Positions 42,011-51,659 of a stretch of DNA of 64,000 bases are shown piece after piece (the first letter of the stretch is position 1; each line of letters opens with the position of its first letter). The notes below the pieces were generated by a model, which ran no database searches, was not told the DNA's origin, and saw only the letters and a program-made list of their open reading frames with translations. This DNA comes from an uncultured Pelagibacteraceae bacterium (GTDB lineage Bacteria > Pseudomonadota > Alphaproteobacteria > Pelagibacterales > Pelagibacteraceae), in assembly GCA_902551985.1 (NCBI GenBank), contig CACDFI010000001.1, forward strand, positions 1-64,000, read 5' to 3'. The position numbers and the translations under genes are program-made.

Positions 42011-43792
42011 ATGACCAAAATGACAACTGAAGAAGCGTTTATAAAAGTTCTTCAAATGCATGGGATTGAACATTCATTTGGAATTATAGGATCAGCCTTT
42101 ATGGCAATTTCTGATTTATTTCCTAAAGCAGGTATTACCTTTTGGGATGTTGCTCATGAGACAAATGGTGGTTTAATTGCTGATGGATATACAAGAGCAA
42201 CGGGAAAAATGTCAATGGTTATTGCTCAAAATGGGCCAGGAATAACCGGTTTAGTAACTCCAATAAAAACAGCTTATTGGAACCATACTCCATTATTGTT
42301 AGTTACTCCTCAAGCAGCCAATAAAACAATGGGACAAGGTGGTTTTCAAGAAGTTGAGCAGATGAATTTATTCAAAGATATGGTTTGTTATCAAGAAGAA
42401 GTTAGAGATCCTTCAAGAATGGCTGAAGTATTAAATAGAGTTATAGAAAAAGCATTTAGGGGGTCAGCACCAGCACAAATTAATGTTCCTAGGGATTATT
42501 GGACTCAAGTAATAGATATTGAACTACCTCCTATAGTAAGATTTGAAAGACAAGGTGGAGGTAAGGAAGCAATTGATAAAGCTGCAAAATTATTATCAGA
42601 GGCAAAATTCCCAGTAATACTATCAGGAGCTGGGGTTGTAATTGGTAATGCAATAGAAGATTGTAAAAAGCTTGCAGAGAAATTAGATGCACCAGTTTGC
42701 AATGGATATCAACATAATGATAGCTTCCCAGGAAGCCACCCCTTAGCAGTTGGACCTTTAGGATACAATGGATCTAAAGCTGGTATGGAATTGATCTCAA
42801 AAGCCGATGTTGTTCTTGCATTGGGAACAAGATTAAATCCTTTCTCAACGTTACCAGGATATGGAATTGATTATTGGCCAAAAAACGCAAAAATTATTCA
42901 AGTAGATATGAACCCAGATAGAATTGGTCTCACAAAAAAAGTAACAGTTGGAATTTGTGGAGATGCTAAAATGGTCTCTCAACAAATATTAGAAAAACTT
43001 TCACCAACTGCAGGCGACAGTGGTAGAGAGGAAAGAAAAAATTTAATTCATAAAACTAAATCTGCATGGCTTCAAACACTTACTGGTTTAGATCATGAAG
43101 AAGACGATCCTGGAACTGTTTGGAATAAAGAAGCAAGAGAAAGAGACGCAGATAGAATGTCTCCTAGACAAGCTTGGAGAGCTATTCAGGCAGGAATGCC
43201 AGAGGATGTAATTATGTCAAGTGATATTGGTAATAATTGCGCAATAGGTAATGCTTATCCTACATTTGAAAAACCAAGAAAATATTTAGCTCCAGGTTTA
43301 TTTGGCCCATGTGGATACGGATTTCCATCTATATTAGGTGCAAAAATCGGTTGTCCAGATACTCCAGTAATAGGTTTTGCCGGTGATGGTGCTTTTGGGA
43401 TAAGTATGAATGAAATGAGTTCTTGTGCTAGAGAAGAATGGCCTGCTATTACAATGGTAATATTCAGAAACTATCAATGGGGTGCTGAGAAGAGAAATTC
43501 AATATTATGGTTTGATGATAATTTCGTAGGTACAGAACTCGATCCTGAATTAAGTTACGCAAAAGTAGCCAATGCATGTGGTTTAAAAGGTGTTACTGTA
43601 AAAACAATGGAAGAAACTACAAAAGCCATAAAACAATCTTGTGAAGATCAAAAACAAGGAATTACCACATTTATTGAGGTTATTTTAAATCAAGAATTAG
43701 GCGAACCATTTAGAAGAGATGCTATGAAAAAACCGGTACAAGTTGCTGGAATTAATAAAAGCGATATGAAATCTCAAAAAGGTTTAATTTAA
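42011..43792 (+). CDS. xsc: sulfoacetaldehyde acetyltransferase
   Basis: A 593-residue thiamin-diphosphate enzyme. The N-terminus closely follows Xsc (MTTEEAFIKVLQMHGIEHSF, GIIGSAFMAISDLFPKAG, VAHETNGGLIADG). The ThDP motif is GDGAFGISMNEM, and the distinctive YQWGAEKRNS follows. It converts sulfoacetaldehyde and phosphate to acetyl phosphate and sulfite. It takes the product of Tpa (12698). A Shine-Dalgarno-like GAAAGG precedes the ATG. ThDP dependence links it to the riboswitch-controlled thiV in the same genome. Confidence 0.95.
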   Translation: MTKMTTEEAFIKVLQMHGIEHSFGIIGSAFMAISDLFPKAGITFWDVAHETNGGLIADGYTRATGKMSMVIAQNGPGITGLVTPIKTAYWNHTPLLLVTPQAANKTMGQGGFQEVEQMNLFKDMVCYQEEVRDPSRMAEVLNRVIEKAFRGSAPAQINVPRDYWTQVIDIELPPIVRFERQGGGKEAIDKAAKLLSEAKFPVILSGAGVVIGNAIEDCKKLAEKLDAPVCNGYQHNDSFPGSHPLAVGPLGYNGSKAGMELISKADVVLALGTRLNPFSTLPGYGIDYWPKNAKIIQVDMNPDRIGLTKKVTVGICGDAKMVSQQILEKLSPTAGDSGREERKNLIHKTKSAWLQTLTGLDHEEDDPGTVWNKEARERDADRMSPRQAWRAIQAGMPEDVIMSSDIGNNCAIGNAYPTFEKPRKYLAPGLFGPCGYGFPSILGAKIGCPDTPVIGFAGDGAFGISMNEMSSCAREEWPAITMVIFRNYQWGAEKRNSILWFDDNFVGTELDPELSYAKVANACGLKGVTVKTMEETTKAIKQSCEDQKQGITTFIEVILNQELGEPFRRDAMKKPVQVAGINKSDMKSQKGLI

Positions 43793-43848
43793 TCCTATAA
43801 TAGATATTTCTTATACAAAGTTTTATTATAATCTATATATTTGACTGT

Positions 43849-44238
43849 ATGGATCATAAAGATATTAAGATTGGGTCTAATAGAAGTTTTGGTTTAGTTT
43901 TTTTTGTAGTGTTTTTGTTGATTGCAATTTATCCATTTTTAAAAGATGGGAATACTAGAATATGGTCATTAATAATATCTTTTATTTTTTTAGTTTTAGG
44001 ACTTTTAAACTCAAATTTATTAAGTCCATTAAATAAATTATGGTTTAAGTTTGGTCTTTTCTTAGGAAAAATAATTTCACCAATAATTATGGGAATTATT
44101 TTTTTTTTAGTAGTAACGCCAATAGCTGTAATTATGCGACTATTAAAAAAAGATTTACTTAATTTAAAGTTTAAAGAAAATAATACTTATTGGATTGATA
44201 AATCAGGTCCTAAAAGTAAAATGAAGAACCAATTTTAA
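43849..44238 (+). CDS. SxtJ-like membrane protein
   Basis: A 129-residue protein with three or four membrane helices and the end RLLKKDLLNLKFKENNTYWI, as in SxtJ-family proteins found beside carbamoyltransferases. It lies directly upstream of the DUF5989-like gene and the carbamoyltransferase, in the usual order for these clusters. Function unknown. Confidence 0.75.
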   Translation: MDHKDIKIGSNRSFGLVFFVVFLLIAIYPFLKDGNTRIWSLIISFIFLVLGLLNSNLLSPLNKLWFKFGLFLGKIISPIIMGIIFFLVVTPIAVIMRLLKKDLLNLKFKENNTYWIDKSGPKSKMKNQF

Positions 44239-44241
44239 AAT

Positions 44242-44391
44242 ATGAGCTTTATAAAAGAATTTTGGGAATTTTTAAAAATAAGAAAAAAATATTGGCTACT
44301 TCCGATCATTATTGTTTTAGTTTTATTTGGAGGATTAATTGTACTTAGCCAAGGATCAGCTGTTGCTCCATTTATATATACAATCTTTTAG
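44242..44391 (+). CDS. DUF5989-like small membrane protein
   Basis: A 49-residue protein: an amphipathic start (FIKEFWEFLKIRKKYWLLP), one membrane helix (about 20-36), and the conserved end SQGSAVAPFIYTIF. This matches the DUF5989 pattern. Its stop overlaps the GTG start of the carbamoyltransferase by one base, so the two are translationally coupled. Confidence 0.8.
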   Translation: MSFIKEFWEFLKIRKKYWLLPIIIVLVLFGGLIVLSQGSAVAPFIYTIF

Positions 44392-46226
44392 TGAATTCAA
44401 TTTTAGGAATATCTGCTTTTTATCATGACAGTGCTGCATGCATACTTGTAGATGGTAAAATAGTTGCAGCTGCACAAGAAGAGAGATTCACTAGAAAAAA
44501 ACATGATCCAAGTTATCCAAAAAATGCCATTAATTTTGTTTTAAAATATGCTAACTTAAAATTAAGCGAAGTTAATCACATTGTTTTTTTTGAAAAACCT
44601 TTTTTAAAATTTGAAAGATTGCTAGAAACATATGTTGCTTTTGCACCAAGAGGGTTTGTTTCATTTGCAAAAGCTATGCCTTTATGGATAAAAGATAAAC
44701 TTTTTCAGAAAAACTTTTTATTTAATAAACTCAAAGAACATGACAAAGATTATATTTCAGACACAAATATTTTTTTTTCTGATCATCATTTAAGTCATGC
44801 AGCGAGTGCTTTTTTTCCATCACCTTTTAAAGAAGCAGTGATATTAACAGCAGATGGTGTAGGTGAGTGGGCTACTACAACTGTTGCCGTGGGAAAAAAT
44901 AATAATTTAGAAATCAAAAAAGAAATACATTTTCCTCATTCTCTTGGTCTACTTTATTCAGCTTTTACATATTATACCGGGTTTAAAGTAAATAGTGGTG
45001 AATATAAATTAATGGGTTTAGCTCCATATGGAGATCCTCTATATGAAGATAAAATAAAGGAATTGATAGATATCAAAAATGATGGGACTTTTAGACTTGA
45101 TCAAAGATATTTTAATTATGCCACTGGACTTACAATGACTAATAAAAAATTTGATGAATTGTTTGGCCAAAAACCACGCAATCCAGAAAAAGATAAAATT
45201 ACTCAATTTCATATGGATATTGCAGCTTCAATTCAAAAAGTGACAGAGGAAATAATGGTTAAATTAGCTAGATCAATAAGAAATGAATACAATATTTCAA
45301 ATTTATGTTTAGCAGGAGGTGTTGCATTAAACTGTGTTGCAAATGGTAAAATTCTAAAAGAGAAAATATTCGATAATATATGGATACAACCTGCAGCTGG
45401 TGATGCTGGAGGGTCATTAGGTGCAGCATTAGCGCTTTGGCATATTGAACTCTCTAATGAGAGAACGGTGAATATAGAAGATGATATGCAAGGATCGTAT
45501 TTAGGAACTGAATATAGTCAGGAACAAATCGAAAAAGAGTTGAAAAACATAGGGGCAAATTTTGAAATATTAAAATATGAGGATTTAATTCATAAAACTT
45601 CAGAATATTTATCAAATGAAAAAGCAATAGGTTGGTTTCAAGGAAGAATGGAATTTGGTCCAAGAGCTTTAGGAGCAAGATCAATACTTGGGGATCCTAG
45701 ATCAGAAAAAATGCAAAAAAATCTAAATTTAAAGGTTAAATACAGAGAGAGTTTTAGACCATTTGCACCATCTGTTTTAAGAGAAGATTTATCAGAATGG
45801 TTTGAGATAAATGTTGATACACCGTATATGCTTTTAGTAGCCAACATAAATTCAAATAAGAAAATTGAAATGACTAAAGAGCAAAAGAAACTTTTTGGTA
45901 TAGATAAACTAAATGTTAAAAGATCTTCAATACCAGCAGTAACACATGTAGATTACTCTGCGAGAGTTCAAACCGTAAATATAAATACAAACAAGCGTTA
46001 TTATGATTTAATTCAAAAATTTAAAGAAAAAACAGGTTGTCCCGTATTAATAAATACATCATTTAATGTTAGAGGAGAGCCAATTGTTAATACTCCAACG
46101 GATGCTTTTAATTGTTTCATGGGTACAGAATTAGATTATTTAATAATTGGAAATTGTGTTTTAGAAAAAATGAAACAGGATTCTAAATTTAAAAAAGACT
46201 ATTCGTCTGAATTTGAATTAGATTGA
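44391..46226 (+). CDS. carbamoyltransferase, NodU/CmcH family
   Basis: A 611-residue two-domain carbamoyltransferase. The N-terminal Kae1-like domain has FYHDSAACILVDGKIVAAAQ, DHHLSHAASAFFPSPF and ADGVGEWATT; the C-terminal YrdC-like domain has GRMEFGPRALGARSILGDPR and NTSFNVRGEPIV. It transfers a carbamoyl group from carbamoyl phosphate through carbamoyl-AMP to a hydroxyl, often on a sugar. Neighbouring SGNH, GT-C-like and GT2 genes suggest surface glycan decoration. The start is GTG. Confidence 0.92.
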   Translation: MNSILGISAFYHDSAACILVDGKIVAAAQEERFTRKKHDPSYPKNAINFVLKYANLKLSEVNHIVFFEKPFLKFERLLETYVAFAPRGFVSFAKAMPLWIKDKLFQKNFLFNKLKEHDKDYISDTNIFFSDHHLSHAASAFFPSPFKEAVILTADGVGEWATTTVAVGKNNNLEIKKEIHFPHSLGLLYSAFTYYTGFKVNSGEYKLMGLAPYGDPLYEDKIKELIDIKNDGTFRLDQRYFNYATGLTMTNKKFDELFGQKPRNPEKDKITQFHMDIAASIQKVTEEIMVKLARSIRNEYNISNLCLAGGVALNCVANGKILKEKIFDNIWIQPAAGDAGGSLGAALALWHIELSNERTVNIEDDMQGSYLGTEYSQEQIEKELKNIGANFEILKYEDLIHKTSEYLSNEKAIGWFQGRMEFGPRALGARSILGDPRSEKMQKNLNLKVKYRESFRPFAPSVLREDLSEWFEINVDTPYMLLVANINSNKKIEMTKEQKKLFGIDKLNVKRSSIPAVTHVDYSARVQTVNINTNKRYYDLIQKFKEKTGCPVLINTSFNVRGEPIVNTPTDAFNCFMGTELDYLIIGNCVLEKMKQDSKFKKDYSSEFELD

Positions 46227-46230
46227 TATT

Positions 46231-47328
46231 CTACATATTTAAATTTTTTAAGATATTTTTTGCAATAATTTTGTGTCCACTTTGATTCCAATGAGCATCA
46301 CATAAAATATGATTAATTTTATAATTATCTAAACCAGAACTAAGCAAATTAAATTCATTTGTTGTATCAATAAATTTGATTTTGTGCTCATTCGACCATG
46401 CTTTTAAAAGCTTGTAATGTTCACTCTCATATGGATTAGTTTCTTCTAAAATTTCTATCGCTGAAGGATAGTATACTAATACTAAATTTATATTCTTTGA
46501 AATAAGATATTTGTTTATTTTTGATAAATAAAATAATACCTTTTTTTTACCTTCATAAACCCAAGGTTTCTCTTGAATTTTTTTATCAAATCCATAGCCA
46601 AATCTTTCGTAATCCAAGTATTTATTGAAATTAGAAATGCTATTTTTATTTTTAACACAATTAAGCGCTCTGTCTTGCACAGCACTAGCATTAATTATCT
46701 CAAAAAATTTAAATATAAAAGAGTTCTGTTTAAAATAATTTTTAAATTTATATTTAAAATTTTTGCTTTCATTTTTTTCATCTGTGTTCCACTTTCTTAC
46801 AATATTTCCATTTTTATCTTCTCTATAAAATATGCCCTCATCCTGGATGTCGGACGTATCAACAAATAGATAGATAGTGTGGAAATTTAATTTTTTTTCA
46901 TCTATAAAAAACTTCAATTTTTTATAATAAATTGACGGAGAATAACTTACATAGGCAAGATTTAAAAAATTGTAGTTTTCATTATTATCAATTAAATTTT
47001 GAATGAAGTGATCGTCAAAATTTATACCTGAGCCAAATACAAAAGAATCACCCATAAAACCCATAGAAGGTTTATTGGTATCAATTTTGTAATTTTTGCC
47101 TATTCGCATTCCATATTGGTTTGTGACTACCTGATATTTGATTTCGCCCCAAAATTCAGGGAGATCAATATTGTTTGAAATTTCATGATGAAATCTCTCA
47201 GATTTTAAAGAGTAATTTTTAGTGGTCCCTATTTTTTTCTTAATACTATTGGGTAAAATTATGTTTATCAGCAAGTCAAAAAAAACTATTAATAAAATAA
47301 TTACAATAAAATTTTTAAAAAATTTCAT
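46231..47328 (-). CDS. SGNH/GDSL-type hydrolase with N-terminal membrane anchor
   Basis: A 365-residue protein with one N-terminal membrane helix (about 8-26). A GDSF block (MGFMGDSFVFGSG near residue 90) and a C-terminal CDAHWNQSGH carry the SGNH serine and the Asp-x-x-His pair. Such proteins act as periplasmic O-acetyl esterases or transferases on glycans. It is the second gene after a GT-C-like membrane protein, 3 bases apart. Confidence 0.75.
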   Translation of the reverse strand: MKFFKNFIVIILLIVFFDLLINIILPNSIKKKIGTTKNYSLKSERFHHEISNNIDLPEFWGEIKYQVVTNQYGMRIGKNYKIDTNKPSMGFMGDSFVFGSGINFDDHFIQNLIDNNENYNFLNLAYVSYSPSIYYKKLKFFIDEKKLNFHTIYLFVDTSDIQDEGIFYREDKNGNIVRKWNTDEKNESKNFKYKFKNYFKQNSFIFKFFEIINASAVQDRALNCVKNKNSISNFNKYLDYERFGYGFDKKIQEKPWVYEGKKKVLFYLSKINKYLISKNINLVLVYYPSAIEILEETNPYESEHYKLLKAWSNEHKIKFIDTTNEFNLLSSGLDNYKINHILCDAHWNQSGHKIIAKNILKNLNM

Positions 47329-47331
47329 AAA

Positions 47332-48966
47332 TTAGGGACTTATATTAAATATTTTATATGTAATTTTATTTGTCATTTTAAGTTTATCATTTTTAAATAA
47401 TGTACATAAATTTGCATCATACATACACGATCCATTTAATGACAAATTATAATAACCACCACCTAGAAGATCTATTTTCACATGTTGTTTTTTTATATTA
47501 TATATTTCTGGAATAGGGTTTCTTATCTTATGAAATTCTACATATCTATCTATTTGTTTGAATGCAAATGATGCAAAAAAAATAAACAAAGCAAAAATAC
47601 TCAATTTTAGCATCTTCTTTATATCATAATATTTAATAAATAGAATTAACGTTAAAATTAAAGAAGTAATAAAATAAGAGTATCCATATCTATAAATTGG
47701 AAACTTTAAAAAGAAAATTAAAGAACCTAAAATACTTGTGAAAAGGGCAATTTTAAAAACAAATCCGTCTGTATCAAATGAATATATTTTTCTATTTTTA
47801 ATTTTAAAAGAAATAAATATTAAAAGTAAAATTATAAAGTAAGGAAATAAAATTTTTATTATTTTTTTTAAATGATTATTTTTCCATGTAACTAACCAAT
47901 TAAAATTTTTGTTATATTCACTCATTGATAAAGTTTTATTTTCTCTATTTGGCCAATCCTTTGCCCATGCCTCAGCTGAGACACTATTATAAATAATCGA
48001 TTTTTCATTAGACCATGTGAGATCAGTGAAGCATGTATTTATCTGAGGATATATAATGCATCCAGATGTAATTATGTTTCTTAAAATCCATAAAAATAAA
48101 AAGATAGTTGGTAATGAAAAACAAACTTTTCTAAACACAATTTTATCTTTAAAAAATATATAAATTGGAATCATCAGTGAAAAAATAAGAGTAAATTTAT
48201 TTAATATTGCAAATACAGATATTAGATAAATTTTACTAAACTTTGAATAATCTTTTTTTCTATAATTAATTAATTTTGATATTAAATAAAAATACAGAAG
48301 ATGACCTATAGCATCATTACCAAATTCACTGTACCTATTTATCTTGTAAGATATATAGATAAGTACTAAAGAAGAGAAAATTACTGAAAAATAATTAAAA
48401 CCCTTTTTACTTACACTGAATAAAAAATCAGCAATATCTCCAATAAAATAGAAAGTTATAAAAGCATAAATCGATATTAAAGGAATTAGAATTCCAATTT
48501 CATTAGAAAAAAAATTATAATTTATTGCCGATATATATTGAATTATAGATATGTGTGCAAATCTAGAATGTAAATTTTCAAGACCAAATATTATTTTTTC
48601 TTCATTTAATATTTTTATAAAAGGCAAATGGTAAAGACCGGCGTCTGGCCTATAAACAGTGTCAAATAAAAGAATTAAAAAACAAAAAAAGACAGAAACT
48701 ACCAGATAATAAATTTCTTTTTTAATAATATTTTTTTTTTTATAAAAAAAAATTATAATAATTAAAACAATTACCAACGTATTAATCTCAATAGTTAATG
48801 GAGTAAAAAAATTAATTAGAAGTGATAATAAAGATAAATAAATAAATCCATTGATAGCTATCTCTGAAATATTTTTTAAATTGAAATTATTAGTTTTTGA
48901 AAATAATTTACCAAAAAATAAGTAAATTGTGTTGGTAATCAATATAGATGATAATAAACTAAACAT
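47332..48966 (-). CDS. multi-pass membrane protein, possible GT-C glycosyltransferase
   Basis: A 544-residue protein with about 13 membrane helices. After the first helices a loop (FDTVYRPDAGLYHLPFI near residue 102) has acidic and His residues in the place where GT-C glycosyltransferases keep their catalytic Asp. It is divergent from the GT2 gene by 17 bases and upstream of the SGNH gene. A glycan role is inferred from topology and neighbours. Confidence 0.6.
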   Translation of the reverse strand: MFSLLSSILITNTIYLFFGKLFSKTNNFNLKNISEIAINGFIYLSLLSLLINFFTPLTIEINTLVIVLIIIIFFYKKKNIIKKEIYYLVVSVFFCFLILLFDTVYRPDAGLYHLPFIKILNEEKIIFGLENLHSRFAHISIIQYISAINYNFFSNEIGILIPLISIYAFITFYFIGDIADFLFSVSKKGFNYFSVIFSSLVLIYISYKINRYSEFGNDAIGHLLYFYLISKLINYRKKDYSKFSKIYLISVFAILNKFTLIFSLMIPIYIFFKDKIVFRKVCFSLPTIFLFLWILRNIITSGCIIYPQINTCFTDLTWSNEKSIIYNSVSAEAWAKDWPNRENKTLSMSEYNKNFNWLVTWKNNHLKKIIKILFPYFIILLLIFISFKIKNRKIYSFDTDGFVFKIALFTSILGSLIFFLKFPIYRYGYSYFITSLILTLILFIKYYDIKKMLKLSIFALFIFFASFAFKQIDRYVEFHKIRNPIPEIYNIKKQHVKIDLLGGGYYNLSLNGSCMYDANLCTLFKNDKLKMTNKITYKIFNISP

Positions 48967-48983
48967 ATATCAAATTTTAATTT

Positions 48984-49679
48984 ATGAAACTTTCTATAAT
49001 TATTCCAGTTTATAATGAACAAGCAACAATTCTAGAGATATTAAAAAGAGTTGAAAGTATAAAATATATACAAAAGCAAATTATTATTATTGACGACGGA
49101 TCAAGTGATGAAACATTTAAATTAATAAATAAATTTAGATTTATAAGTGAGTATAAACTGATAAGACATAAATCTAATTTTGGAAAAGGATCATGTATAA
49201 AATCAGCTCAGAAGTATGTATCTGGCAATATTGTTATTATACAAGACGCCGATTTAGAATATGATCCCAGTGATTATAAAATAATTCTTGATCAAATTAT
49301 TCTAAACCATCAAAAAGTTGTTTACGGTTCAAGAGTTTTGAATAAAAAAAGATATAATGAAAAAAATTTTATTTCAAATTTCAGAGTTTTTGCTAATCAT
49401 GCATTAACAATAATTACAAATATTCTTTTTAACCAAAAATTAACAGATGCCCATACTTGTTATAAAGCTTTTGATAGTGAGATTTTTAAAAATATAAAAC
49501 TTTGTGAGAACGATTTTGCTTTTTGTCCAGAGATTACAGCAAAAATTTCAAAGTTACGATTAAAAATTTTAGAAGTACCAATTAGTTATTTTGGTAGAAA
49601 CTATAAACAAGGAAAAAAAATTTCATTTTACGATGGTATAAGGGCAATATTTGTTTTATTTAAATATAGAATATTTTAA
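48984..49679 (+). CDS. family 2 glycosyltransferase, dolichyl-phosphate mannose synthase-like
   Basis: A 231-residue GT-A enzyme. The start is SIIIPVYNEQATILEIL, then IIIDDGSSDETF, the DxD-like QDADLEYDP near residue 91, and CYKAFDSEIFK, a DPMS-type signature. It would transfer a sugar from a nucleotide sugar to a polyprenyl phosphate at the membrane. No C-terminal membrane helices are present. Confidence 0.88.
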   Translation: MKLSIIIPVYNEQATILEILKRVESIKYIQKQIIIIDDGSSDETFKLINKFRFISEYKLIRHKSNFGKGSCIKSAQKYVSGNIVIIQDADLEYDPSDYKIILDQIILNHQKVVYGSRVLNKKRYNEKNFISNFRVFANHALTIITNILFNQKLTDAHTCYKAFDSEIFKNIKLCENDFAFCPEITAKISKLRLKILEVPISYFGRNYKQGKKISFYDGIRAIFVLFKYRIF

Positions 49680-49879
49680 TGTATAAAAATTATAAATTAT
49701 TTTTATTTTTAGTCATAGCTGTAATTTTTCTTTATTATAGCATGAATAAATATGAGGAATTTAGCATAAAAAAAACCATTTCAGCTTGTGTGCTTGCAAA
49801 AAGTAAAATTACTAAAGAAATATCGCCTCAAGAAGCTAGAAATATTTGTGAAAAAGAAATTAGAGAAAAGTTAGATTAA
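49679..49879 (+). CDS. small hypothetical protein with N-terminal membrane helix
   Basis: A 66-residue protein starting in a TAATG overlap with the glycosyltransferase. One helix (about 6-22) is followed by a polar domain with two cysteines (SACVLAK and NICEKE). Not recognised. The coupling suggests a link to the glycosyltransferase. It ends immediately before the convergent TRAP gene. Confidence 0.55.
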   Translation: MYKNYKLFLFLVIAVIFLYYSMNKYEEFSIKKTISACVLAKSKITKEISPQEARNICEKEIREKLD

Positions 49880-51145
49880 TTAAAGAAGACTTGGTAACCA
49901 AGTCGAAAATTTTGGAAATAAAATCATTAATATCCCATAAATTATTCCAACTATTGTAAATAATGGAACTTCTTTAAATGCATTAGCAGGATTTTCTTTT
50001 ATGACTCCAGCTGCAGTGTATATTCCAACACAAACAGGTGGAGTTATCATGCCTATTCCAGCAAAAGCTACAAAAACTACATATAAATGAAGTAAGCTTT
50101 GATCAAATGATAAAGTTAACGCTGCAAAAATTGGAACAGTTAAATAAAATACTGGTACTATTTCTATGAATGTTCCTAAGATTAAACATATTGTGCCTAA
50201 CATTATCCAAAATAAATTTACACTTACCCCCATATCTGTAAAATAAGTTATAATTTTTTGAGGTGCTTGCGTATAGGTAAGAACAACACTTAAAAAAGTT
50301 GCTGTTGCAATAATAGAAAATATTACAGCAGTAATAATAGCTGTATCTTTCAAACAACTTAATAATGATGAAAAAGTTAACTCTCTATAAATTAAAAAAC
50401 CTATTGCTACCGCATAAACACCCGCAATAGCCGCAGATTCTGATGGCGTTAAAAAACCAGCATATATTCCACCCAAAATTATTATTGGAGTAATTAAAGC
50501 AGGAAGCGCAGCAATAAATGAACTTAATCTCTCTTTGAAATTAGCTTTTTTGTCTGCTCTTATGTGTCTGCATTTAAACAAAACTAGTAAGACCATTAAA
50601 ATAAGAAGAATAATTCCTGGAATAACTCCAGCTGCAAATGTTTTAGAAACTGGAACATATGTAAGTGCGCTAAATAAAATAGCAGCATTTGAAGGTGGTA
50701 TTAAAGCTTCAAGCAATGCTGCTGATGCTGCAAGCACTACTACAAAAGGAGTTGGGTATCCTTGCTCTATCATTTTAGGCATCATTATTGTTCCAACAGC
50801 TGTAATTGCAGCTAATATAGATCCGCAAAAGGCTGCAAAGAAACCCATTGCAATAACCATGGCGACACCTAGTCCTCCTGGCCAATGTCCAACTAACGTT
50901 GTTGCAAATTTAACAAGTCTAAGAGCTGCACCACCCTTTAACATCGCCATTCCGCTAAAAATAAATAATGGAACGGCAATTAGTACATGTTTAGTAAGTG
51001 CTCCGAAAGAGACTTGAATTAAAACTGACCAAGGTAAATTAAGACCACCGATTGCAGCAATAGAACTTCCTAAACCAAAAACTAAAAAAATTGGAACTGA
51101 AATAACCAATGTTAATAATGATAAAATCGATGCTAACGCAAACAT
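49880..51145 (-). CDS. dctM: TRAP transporter large permease, DctM family (second system)
   Basis: A 421-residue DctM protein with about twelve membrane helices, the paired-repeat layout and the segments LIPPSNAAILFSA and GMITPPVCVGIYTAAG. It forms the permease with the DctQ encoded just upstream. Arginine codons are AGA, as is normal for this genome, unlike the dctM at 6906. Substrate unknown. Confidence 0.93.
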   Translation of the reverse strand: MFALASILSLLTLVISVPIFLVFGLGSSIAAIGGLNLPWSVLIQVSFGALTKHVLIAVPLFIFSGMAMLKGGAALRLVKFATTLVGHWPGGLGVAMVIAMGFFAAFCGSILAAITAVGTIMMPKMIEQGYPTPFVVVLAASAALLEALIPPSNAAILFSALTYVPVSKTFAAGVIPGIILLILMVLLVLFKCRHIRADKKANFKERLSSFIAALPALITPIIILGGIYAGFLTPSESAAIAGVYAVAIGFLIYRELTFSSLLSCLKDTAIITAVIFSIIATATFLSVVLTYTQAPQKIITYFTDMGVSVNLFWIMLGTICLILGTFIEIVPVFYLTVPIFAALTLSFDQSLLHLYVVFVAFAGIGMITPPVCVGIYTAAGVIKENPANAFKEVPLFTIVGIIYGILMILFPKFSTWLPSLL

Positions 51146-51637
51146 TTAATTTTTTATCAAATTGGTTATATTTTCAAATAATAACTCTAAGGATGTAAGA
51201 GCTAATATTAAAAAACCTACAGGGAAGGCCAAAAACATCCACCATATTGGAATACTAATTTCAATTTCCATTACTTGACCTAAATTGAAATACATTATTG
51301 TTGCATCTAAACCTGCCTTAAAAAATATACAGGCAGATATCAACGCAACCATGTTTACAACAAAAAATAAAAATTCTTTATTTTTTTTTGATAATAAAGG
51401 TGTTAAAAAATCTACTTTAATATGCTGTCCTTTTTTTAATAATGGGCCCAAAAGTGGAAAAACTAACCAGCTAACTAAAACAGGTGGTAATTCTATAAAC
51501 CAAGCAAATCCAGTTCCTGTTATAAATCTCGTAGTTGCGCTTAAAAATAAAGCAGCAACCATTATAAATATTATTAACATTGCGAGAGTTAAAGATGCTG
51601 AAGCTAAAAAATTGTTAACTGCTCGCAATGCTTTCAT
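51146..51637 (-). CDS. dctQ: TRAP transporter small permease, DctQ family (second system)
   Basis: A 163-residue protein with four membrane helices and the DctQ-like segments ATTRFITGTGFAWFIELPPVL and ISIPIWWMFLAFPVGF. It abuts dctM without a gap and follows the binding-protein gene by 22 bases. The order is the common P-Q-M. Confidence 0.88.
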   Translation of the reverse strand: MKALRAVNNFLASASLTLAMLIIFIMVAALFLSATTRFITGTGFAWFIELPPVLVSWLVFPLLGPLLKKGQHIKVDFLTPLLSKKNKEFLFFVVNMVALISACIFFKAGLDATIMYFNLGQVMEIEISIPIWWMFLAFPVGFLILALTSLELLFENITNLIKN

Positions 51638-51659
51638 TTTTAAAGACTAGACAAATAAC

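Noticed and set aside
50535-51017. 160-residue plus-strand frame opposite the second dctM
   Set aside because: Antisense shadow of a strongly conserved membrane protein; low complexity of Ala, Thr and Ile is typical of such shadows.
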